This document shows positions 58,897-64,000 of a DNA stretch of 64,000 nt, one piece after another. Numbering within the stretch: the stretch's first letter is position 1; every line of letters begins with the position of its first letter. Under the pieces are notes generated by a model. The model searched no databases. It worked only from the letters and a program-made list of their open reading frames with translations, and had not been told where the DNA came from. The DNA comes from Sphingobium sp. Ant17 (GTDB lineage Bacteria > Pseudomonadota > Alphaproteobacteria > Sphingomonadales > Sphingomonadaceae), in NCBI RefSeq assembly GCF_000588875.1, contig NZ_JEMV01000030.1:443-64442 (forward strand), written 5' to 3'. The translations under genes were made by a program, and so were the position numbers.

Positions 58897-59148
58897 TCAG
58901 TCGCGGTCCCGCAGCTTTTCAAATTCCCGCTCCAGCGCGGTGGAGCCATCGGTCGCCAACCGTTCCAGCACCGCGACCCGCTCTTTCAGCCCCTTCACCT
59001 CGGCGCGCAGCCGCTCGGTATCGGGGTCGGGGCCGCGTGCGACCAGCGTTTCGCCCTTGTCGTGCCGGACCACGCCGTAACGCGCGCGGATGATGCTGGC
59101 GATGGCGGTGATCGCGACGATGGCGACAACCATTTCAAACGGTCCCAT
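58897..59148 (-). CDS. Small membrane/coiled-coil protein, PspB-like array member 3
   Basis: 83 residues. One membrane segment (MVVAIVAITAIASII) and then a long helix: LRAEVKGLKERVAVLERLAT DG, followed by LEREFEKLRDRD. The sequence pattern is shared with the two upstream genes and with the PspB helix (RMEERLQTVERIVA). Its upstream AGGGAG ribosome site is also shared, supporting tandem duplication. Confidence 0.7.
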   Translation of the reverse strand: MGPFEMVVAIVAITAIASIIRARYGVVRHDKGETLVARGPDPDTERLRAEVKGLKERVAVLERLATDGSTALEREFEKLRDRD

Positions 59149-59177
59149 TCCCTTAACTCCCTGTTCTTCTTCCGGGA

Positions 59178-59489
59178 TCAGTTGGCGACGCCGCGCAGCT
59201 GCTCGATCTCGCGGGTCAGCTGGTGGCTCTCGTCGGTGACGATCCGCTCGACCACGATGAGCCGATCCTTCATCGACCCGATCTCGGCGCGCAGCTGGGC
59301 ATTTTCCTGGCTCAGCAATTTGATGCGCTCGACCATTTCCTCGTTTTTCTGCGGATAGATCGGCTTGCCCCAGCTATTTTCCAGCGGATAGCCATTTTTC
59401 ACCCGCAACCAGGTCGTGAATATCCAGCCGCCAATGGCGAGCGCGCCCAGGATCATTCCGACTTGCGCAAAATCTTCAAATGGAAACAT
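59178..59489 (-). CDS. Small membrane/coiled-coil protein, PspB-like array member 2
   Basis: 103 residues. Membrane segment VGMILGALAIGGWIFTTWLR, then VKNGYPLENSWGKPIYP, then the helix LRAEIGSMKDRLIVVERIVT DE with LTREIEQLR. The NGYPLEN element recurs in the next gene as HGYPVEN, so members 1 and 2 are close paralogues. The ATG is preceded by GGGAGTAG. No known family name is certain. Confidence 0.7.
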   Translation of the reverse strand: MFPFEDFAQVGMILGALAIGGWIFTTWLRVKNGYPLENSWGKPIYPQKNEEMVERIKLLSQENAQLRAEIGSMKDRLIVVERIVTDESHQLTREIEQLRGVAN

Positions 59490-59516
59490 CGTCTCTACTC
59501 CCTTGCCAACCGCGCC

Positions 59517-59807
59517 TCAGCGCAGCGCCTCGATGTCGCGCGCGGTGCGGGTGGCGGGATCGGTGGCGATCCGCTCCAGCACGGCGATGCGTTCTTCCAG
59601 GCGGCCGATCTTGCCCACCAGCTTTTCGTTTTCGCGCGACAGCAGGTCGATTTTTCGACCAGCGGCGGCGTCCGTTCGATCAACGGTGCCGGTCCATTCA
59701 TTTTCCACCGGATAGCCGTGGCGGGCACGGACCCAGGTGGTGAACATCCAGCCCAGCGTCGATATCGCGATGATGGCCAGAACAAAGAAAGGTCCACCGA
59801 CATTCAT
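59517..59807 (-). CDS. Small membrane/coiled-coil protein, PspB-like array member 1
   Basis: 96 residues. Membrane segment FFVLAIIAISTLGWMFTTWV, then RARHGYPVENEWTGT, then the helix ENEKLVGKIGRLEERIAVLE with RIATDPATRTARDIEALR. It shares TTW(V/L)R...GYP(V/L)EN with member 2. Ribosome site AGGGAGAC. Located 30 bases behind pspC. The family resembles PspB in layout: short membrane anchor plus C-terminal coiled coil. Confidence 0.72.
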   Translation of the reverse strand: MNVGGPFFVLAIIAISTLGWMFTTWVRARHGYPVENEWTGTVDRTDAAAGRKIDLLSRENEKLVGKIGRLEERIAVLERIATDPATRTARDIEALR

Positions 59808-59837
59808 GATTAGTCTCCCTGTTTTGCCCCAGGCTGC

Positions 59838-60218
59838 TTAGCGCAGACGATCGATTTCATCGGCCAGGCGCGTGTTGCGGCTGGTATAATAGATTTCGAT
59901 GTCGGCGAGGCGGCGATCGATATCGCGGAACTTGGACCGCACGTCGCGGGTGGAGCGGGTCGGATTGGTCCGCACACCCTGCCAGAATTTTTCGTCGTCG
60001 CGATCGGCGTAAAGCCCCGATGGCTTGTTGTCGGCGAAATAGGCGGCGGCGAAATAGGCGATCAGCGTCCAGGGGAAAGCCCCCATCAGCGTGATGAGCA
60101 CCGCGCCGACGCGGACCCATACGACATCGATCCCGCTATAGTCGGCAATGCCGGAACAGACGCCCATCCATTTGCCGTCGGCCTTGTTGAGGTAGAATTT
60201 GGTGCGGCGGGCGGTCAT
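59838..60218 (-). CDS. pspC: Phage shock protein C
   Basis: 126 residues from ATG 60218 (MTARRTKFYLNKADGKWMGV). The PspC domain reads KWMGVCSGIADYSGIDVVWV, then RVGAVLITLMGAFPWTLIAY (membrane segment). The C-terminus is extended with DIDRRLADIEIYYTSRNTRL and ADEIDRLR, a coiled-coil tail resembling that of the array genes. PspC senses envelope stress with PspB and releases PspA. Directly behind pspB. Confidence 0.92.
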   Translation of the reverse strand: MTARRTKFYLNKADGKWMGVCSGIADYSGIDVVWVRVGAVLITLMGAFPWTLIAYFAAAYFADNKPSGLYADRDDEKFWQGVRTNPTRSTRDVRSKFRDIDRRLADIEIYYTSRNTRLADEIDRLR

Positions 60219-60219
60219 G

Positions 60220-60486
60220 TCAGTTTCTCCGGTCGAAGGTGAATTCGCCCGGCTCCTGCGGGCGATGCGGGCGGAAATCGGGATTGTCGGCAGCAACGAT
60301 CCGTTCGACCGTCTGGAGCCGCTCTTCCATCCGACGGGCGAGAAGGTGGAGTTCATCCAGCAGCTTCTCATCCTCGTCGGTGATCTTGGGGGCCTGCTTC
60401 CACTTGGTGACATAGTGGAAGATCAGCCACGGCATGCCGATGAACAGCATGCCGCAGACGATGATGGGCAGAAAAATCTCCTCCAT
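60220..60486 (-). CDS. pspB: Phage shock protein B
   Basis: 88 residues from ATG 60486 (MEEIFLPIIVCGMLFIGMPW), one membrane segment, then WLIFHYVTKWKQAPKITDED and the helix LARRMEERLQTVERIVA. This is the PspB family layout and motif (HY..KWK). With PspC it forms the membrane sensor of the psp response. It lies four bases behind pspA. Start chosen for its match to the family. Confidence 0.9.
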   Translation of the reverse strand: MEEIFLPIIVCGMLFIGMPWLIFHYVTKWKQAPKITDEDEKLLDELHLLARRMEERLQTVERIVAADNPDFRPHRPQEPGEFTFDRRN

Positions 60487-60490
60487 CGGA

Positions 60491-61159
60491 TCAGCCTTCC
60501 CTATGCATGCTGGCCTTGAGCGCGGCGAGATCGGCATCCACCTTGTCGGCGGACTTCAACTCGGCAATCTCTTCTTCCAGCGTCTTGGGGGTGCTGCCCA
60601 GGTCCATCGCGTCGGCGCGGCCTTCGGCCATATCGACCCGGCGTTCCAGCATGTCGAAGCGCGCAAACGCCTCGTTGACCTTCTCGCCGGCATAGGCTTC
60701 GCGCACCCGCAGGCGGTTTTCCGCGCTCTGCATCCGGGTGACCAGGCTGTTCTGACGCACGCGCGCTTCGCGCAGCTTGGCCTGCAGCTTGGCGATATCC
60801 TCTTCGGCGGCGCGCAGCGCTTCGTCCAGCGTCTCGATTTCATGGCTCAGATGCTCGGCCATGTCGGTCGCCTTCTGCCGTTCGACGAGCGCCGCCTTGG
60901 CCAGGTCTTCGCGATCCTTGGACAAAGCCAGCTGCGCCTTTTCGGTCCAGCTGTCCTGCAACGCGGTCAGCTTGGCGATGTGGCGGCGCATTTCCTTCTG
61001 GTCGGCGATGGTGCGGGCGGCGGACGCGCGCACTTCGACCAGGGTTTCCTCCATTTCGAGGATGATCATGCGGATCATCTTCGCCGGATCTTCCGCCTTG
61101 TCGAGCAGGTCGGTCACATTGGCGGCGATGATGTCGCGGGTGCGGGAAAAAATACCCAT
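60491..61159 (-). CDS. pspA: Phage shock protein A
   Basis: A 222-residue PspA/IM30 (ESCRT-III-like) protein. MGIFSRTRDIIAANVTDLLD then KAEDPAKMIRMIILEMEETL (the conserved N-terminal helix 1 and loop), followed by a long coiled coil (AQLALSKDREDLAKAALVER, AKLREARVRQNSLVTRMQSA). It binds stressed membranes and represses PspF. It is preceded by a small membrane gene and followed by pspB and pspC. Confidence 0.96.
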   Translation of the reverse strand: MGIFSRTRDIIAANVTDLLDKAEDPAKMIRMIILEMEETLVEVRASAARTIADQKEMRRHIAKLTALQDSWTEKAQLALSKDREDLAKAALVERQKATDMAEHLSHEIETLDEALRAAEEDIAKLQAKLREARVRQNSLVTRMQSAENRLRVREAYAGEKVNEAFARFDMLERRVDMAEGRADAMDLGSTPKTLEEEIAELKSADKVDADLAALKASMHREG

Positions 61160-61208
61160 CTTAACGTCACTCCTGGTCTTGGTAGCTTTTGAAACGACCG
61201 GGCTTGTC

Positions 61209-61385
61209 TTACGCCAGATAGCGCAGGGTCGCCGGATTGTGGGTTTCGCTCGCGAGTATCGGGGTTTCGCTGGCGCGGGCCGGGCCGACGGCTGCCAGGA
61301 TCAGGGTCGATCCTACCAGCAGGGCGGCGATGGCGACCGACATCAGTTGACCGATTTCGCGAACGCTGTTGCTGTTGTCTTCCAT
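61209..61385 (-). CDS. Small membrane protein at the head of the psp operon
   Basis: 58 residues from ATG 61385 (MEDNSNSVREIGQLMSVAIA). One hydrophobic segment (LMSVAIAALLVGSTLILAAV) ends near ARAS, which could also be a signal peptide. No family was recognised. It is the first gene after the sigma-54 promoter and 50 bases before pspA, so it should be induced with the operon. Confidence 0.6.
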   Translation of the reverse strand: MEDNSNSVREIGQLMSVAIAALLVGSTLILAAVGPARASETPILASETHNPATLRYLA

Positions 61386-61451
61386 TATACGCACTCCCTG
61401 AACCTTGGCCTTCATAGATTTCCGCGATTATCTGCGGATTGCCCATAGCTT

Positions 61452-61468
61452 TGCAGGGGCCGTGCCAA
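61452..61468 (-). promoter_or_regulatory. Sigma-54 promoter of the psp operon
   Basis: On the minus strand TTGGCACGGCCCCTGCA carries GG and GC with ten bases between, the -24/-12 spacing of sigma-54 promoters (consensus TGGCAC-N5-TTGC). It lies about 65 bases upstream of the first operon gene. The divergent neighbour is pspF, the sigma-54 activator, which makes the assignment strong. Confidence 0.8.
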
Positions 61469-61570
61469 ATTGCCGAAAGGCACGGATTTCCGCCATTTCT
61501 GACAGTTCATTTCGGTCGAGTGCGGAATTTCGCTTGCGACAAGGTGGGAAATTTCACCATAAGTTGGTGT

Positions 61571-62593
61571 ATGGAGAAAACGACCCATTTCGTCGGCCAG
61601 TCCTTGGCCTTTCTCGACGCCGTCGAACTGGCGGGCCGCGCGGCCGAACTCAACCGCCCGGTGCTGGTGATCGGCGAGCGCGGGACCGGCAAGGAACTGA
61701 TCGCCGAGCGACTGCATCACTTGTCGCCGCGCTGGGGCGAACCCTTGATCGTCATGAATTGCGCCGCGCTGCCCGAAACCCTGATCGAAGCCGAATTGTT
61801 CGGCCATGAACAGGGCGCCTTCACCGGTGCCAACCGCGCGCGACCCGGCCGGTTCGAGGAAGCCGATGGCGGCACGCTGTTCCTCGATGAACTCGGCACC
61901 CTGTCTATGGCGGCGCAGGAACGGTTGCTGCGCGTGGTCGAATATGGCGAAGTCACCCGCATCGGCGCGTCCAAGCCGCTGCGCGTCGATGTCCGCATCG
62001 TCGCTGCGACCAATGACGATCTGCCCGCCGCCGCCGATGCCGGGCGCTTCCGCCCCGATCTGCTCGACCGGCTGAGCTTCGAGGTCATCACCTTGCCGCC
62101 CCTGCGCGCGCGCGAAGGCGATGTGCCGGTGCTGGTCGATCATTTCGGGCGGCGCATGGCCGCCGAACTCGCCTGGCCGCAATGGCCCGGCTTCGATGCC
62201 GCGACGCTCGCCGAACTGGAGGCCTATGCCTGGCCCGGCAATGTCCGCGAATTGCGCAACGTGATCGAACGCGCCGTCTATCGCTGGGACGCGCCCAACC
62301 GGCCGATCAGCCGCATCACCTTCGACCCCTTCGCCTCCCCCTGGAAGCCCAAGCCGCTCATGCCGCGCACCGCCGACCCCTGCGACCCGCCGGTGCCGAC
62401 CGCCAAGGCCGCTGCCGCGTCCGTCGACGACATTTGCGACCTGCGCGCCGCCGTCGACGCCTATGAATCCGCGATCATCACCGCCGCCCTCGACCGCTAC
62501 CGCTTCAACCAACGCGCCACCGCCAAGGGCCTGGGCCTCACCTACGACCAGCTCCGCCACTGCATGAAGAAACATAGCCTGAGCGCAGGCTAA
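61571..62593 (+). CDS. pspF: PspF, sigma-54-dependent transcriptional activator
   Basis: 340 residues from ATG 61571 (MEKTTHFVGQSLAFLDAVEL). AAA+ domain with Walker A IGERGTGKELIAE, the sigma-54-binding loop ELFGHEQGAFTGANRARPG, Walker B GGTLFLDELGTLS and sensor WPGNVRELRNVIERAVYRWD. A C-terminal Fis-type HTH (RFNQRATAKGLGLTYDQLRH) follows. There is no receiver domain, as expected for PspF, which is controlled by PspA binding. It is divergent from the operon it activates. The GAAATTTC words at 61,550-61,557 may be part of its binding sites. Confidence 0.95.
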   Translation: MEKTTHFVGQSLAFLDAVELAGRAAELNRPVLVIGERGTGKELIAERLHHLSPRWGEPLIVMNCAALPETLIEAELFGHEQGAFTGANRARPGRFEEADGGTLFLDELGTLSMAAQERLLRVVEYGEVTRIGASKPLRVDVRIVAATNDDLPAAADAGRFRPDLLDRLSFEVITLPPLRAREGDVPVLVDHFGRRMAAELAWPQWPGFDAATLAELEAYAWPGNVRELRNVIERAVYRWDAPNRPISRITFDPFASPWKPKPLMPRTADPCDPPVPTAKAAAASVDDICDLRAAVDAYESAIITAALDRYRFNQRATAKGLGLTYDQLRHCMKKHSLSAG

Positions 62594-62611
62594 CTCCGCC
62601 CACCCCTCAAC

Positions 62612-62708
62612 CCGTCATCCTGACGAAAGTCAGGATTCATGAGCCGCTACGTCGCCTCGACGCCCCTAAGGTTGCGCCCATGGATCCCAGCTTTCGCTGG
62701 GATGACGG
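62612..62708. repeat. Double-hairpin intergenic repeat between pspF and hbd
   Basis: CCGTCATCCTGACGAAAGTC forms a GAAA-loop hairpin (ATCCTGAC/GTCAGGAT). A second hairpin is ATCCCAGC-TTTC-GCTGGGAT. The outer bases CCGTCATCC...GGATGACGG also pair. Common alphaproteobacterial intergenic repeat; may terminate the convergent transcripts. Confidence 0.7.
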
Positions 62709-62728
62709 TCGATAAATCAGGCCAACCC

Positions 62729-63607
62729 TCACCGCGTCGGCACAGGCTCCGCGCCCGAATAATCGTAGAAGCCTCGCCCGGTCTTGCGGCCATACCAGCC
62801 CGCCTCGACATATTTCACCAGCAGCGGCGCGGGGCGATATTTGGGATCGCCCGTGGTGCTCAGGAACACGTTCAATATTTCCAGCGCCGTATCCAACCCG
62901 ACGAAATCGAGCAGCGTCAGCGGCCCCATCGGATGATTGAGCCCCAGCTTGCAGCCCATGTCGATATCGACCACGCTACCCACGCCCTCGCCCAGCACGA
63001 ACACCGCTTCGTTCAGCATCGGCAGCAGGATGCGGTTGACCACAAAGCCCGGCGCGTCGAACGCCTGCACCACCGTCTTGCCGATCCGCCCGGCAAAGCC
63101 CTCGACCGCCGCCACCGTCTCCGGCGTCGTGGCGAGCCCGCGAATGACCTCCACCAGCACCATCACCGGCACCGGATTGAAGAAATGCACCCCCACAAAG
63201 CGCCCCGCATCGGGCGCGGCCTGCGCCAGCCGGGTGATGGGAATGGACGACGTATTGGTCGCCAGGATCGCATCATCCGCCAGCAGCGGCCCGACATTGG
63301 CGAAGATCGCGCGCTTCACCTCTTCGCGCTCGGTCGCCGCCTCGATCACCAGCTGCGCGTCGGCCAGCGGCGCGATCTCGCCCACCGGCCGGATGCGCGC
63401 CAAAGCCGCATCGGCATCGGCCTTGCTGATCTTTTCCTTCTCCACCGCCCGCGCCAGCAGCTTGGCGATCCCCGCCAGCCCCTTTTCCGCGCGGGGCAGG
63501 TCGATGTCCGACAGGATCACGTCATAGCCCGCCTGCGCCGCCACCTGCGCGATCCCTGCGCCCATCTGCCCCGCGCCGATCACGCCTACCGTGCGAATAT
63601 CCGTCAT
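62729..63607 (-). CDS. 3-hydroxybutyryl-CoA dehydrogenase family protein
   Basis: 292 residues. [20 protein letters not shown] is the N-terminal NAD-binding Rossmann motif. [38 protein letters not shown] (active His region) and [20 protein letters not shown], then [20 protein letters not shown] are signatures of short 3-hydroxyacyl-CoA dehydrogenases. It oxidises 3-hydroxybutyryl-CoA or reduces acetoacetyl-CoA. Chain-length specificity is uncertain. Often annotated hbd or paaH. The frame is intact. Confidence 0.93.
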   Translation of the reverse strand: MTDIRTVGVIGAGQMGAGIAQVAAQAGYDVILSDIDLPRAEKGLAGIAKLLARAVEKEKISKADADAALARIRPVGEIAPLADAQLVIEAATEREEVKRAIFANVGPLLADDAILATNTSSIPITRLAQAAPDAGRFVGVHFFNPVPVMVLVEVIRGLATTPETVAAVEGFAGRIGKTVVQAFDAPGFVVNRILLPMLNEAVFVLGEGVGSVVDIDMGCKLGLNHPMGPLTLLDFVGLDTALEILNVFLSTTGDPKYRPAPLLVKYVEAGWYGRKTGRGFYDYSGAEPVPTR

Positions 63608-63777
63608 GTTGCTCTCTCTCCCTGGCTCAACTCGTCCCCCTCATCCTAGCGCCCCGCCCCGTCGGGGGCCAGAGCGGCGCACTCCCCAAAAAGCGCAGGC
63701 GACAAAATGCGCCTGTTGCGCGGGGGAAGGACGTTTCGGCCTTTGCCTCGACCGCTGCCCATGGTTAAAAGCCCGCC

Positions 63778-64000
63778 ATGATTGTTGCCGAAATGATGCC
63801 CTCTCCCGCGACCGGACGCTTCATCGCGGCCGTGCATCATTTCCCGTTGCGTATCTATTTCGAGGATACCGACCTGTCGGGCCTCGTCTATCACGCCAAT
63901 TATCTGCGCTATATGGAGCGCGCCCGGTCCGACATGCTGCGCCTGGCGCAGATCGACCAGCGCGCCGCGCATGAAGCCGGCACTGGCGTCTATGCCGTCA
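63778..64000 (+). CDS. ybgC: Tol-Pal-associated acyl-CoA thioesterase, 5' part
   Basis: The ATG at 63778 opens [20 protein letters not shown]. The hot-dog-fold core [20 protein letters not shown] then [14 protein letters not shown] is the YbgC family signature (catalytic Asp in YFEDTD). The frame is open to the window edge (about 74 codons). In many proteobacteria ybgC begins the tolQRAB-pal operon; those genes may lie just outside. Divergent from the dehydrogenase gene. Confidence 0.9.
   Translation, partial: MIVAEMMPSPATGRFIAAVHHFPLRIYFEDTDLSGLVYHANYLRYMERARSDMLRLAQIDQRAAHEAGTGVYAV

Overview
The window comes from a GC-rich alphaproteobacterium, most likely a sphingomonad (Sphingobium/Sphingomonas type). 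The evidence is the protein families seen: a Ti-type relaxase with a DUF6118 neighbour, a salvage-type cobalamin locus, a Psp locus, and several families of short palindromic intergenic repeats typical of the group. Identifications are by recognition of motifs and family sequence; no search was run.

Bases 1 to about 19,100 are accessory DNA that looks like one end of an integrative, mobilizable or conjugative element. In order it holds the 5' end of an IS256-type transposase, a GNAT acetyltransferase, a DUF6118 protein, a TraA-like relaxase-helicase with divergent traC/traD-like genes, an IS630 element with visible ends, a PilZ protein and small unknowns, and a three-gene operon. That operon encodes degenerate nucleotidyltransferase/HEPN proteins plus sigma-70 region-4-like domains. 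It is followed by a ParB-like protein, a 1.5-kb region without clear genes, an AlpA-like regulator, a TumE/TumA-type toxin-antitoxin pair, and a large serine recombinase. The recombinase is the last element-like gene before ordinary chromosome.

From about 19,500 to 33,800 lie chromosomal genes: an adhesin-E-like exported protein, a lipoprotein, an EI24 membrane protein, an adenosine-kinase-like sugar kinase, a polysaccharide flippase, gpsA-tsaD, hemC-hemD, a mitofilin-like protein and an alpha/beta hydrolase. An AT-richer islet with a ParE/RHH toxin-antitoxin pair precedes gltX. Two related inverted copies of a structured repeat bracket this stretch at about 20.7 and 30.4 kb. nadE and prs follow.

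From 36.7 to 46.6 kb there is a vitamin B12 uptake and salvage locus: cobalamin riboswitch, btuB-like receptor, btuF (opposite strand), btuC, btuD, cobT, a CobC-type phosphatase, cobS, an L-threonine-phosphate decarboxylase-like aminotransferase, cobD and cobP. Then come hisN, an AsmA protein, rpmI-rplT, a LysE exporter, a GIY-YIG gene bracketed by a 31-bp inverted repeat, pheS-pheT, an epimerase and prfC.

Bases 58.6 to 62.6 kb hold a phage-shock (Psp) locus in which pspABC is followed by four further small membrane/coiled-coil genes resembling PspB. Divergent pspF faces a sigma-54 promoter. The window closes with a 3-hydroxyacyl-CoA dehydrogenase and the start of a YbgC-type thioesterase.

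Twelve loci carry thirteen apparent frameshifts, including essential genes (pheS, pheT, prs, hemD). Every one is repaired by adding one base, usually in a short homopolymer or doublet. This points to uncorrected single-base deletions in the assembly rather than gene decay, and it also explains an apparent CobC-CobD fusion. Coordinates of those genes span the break.
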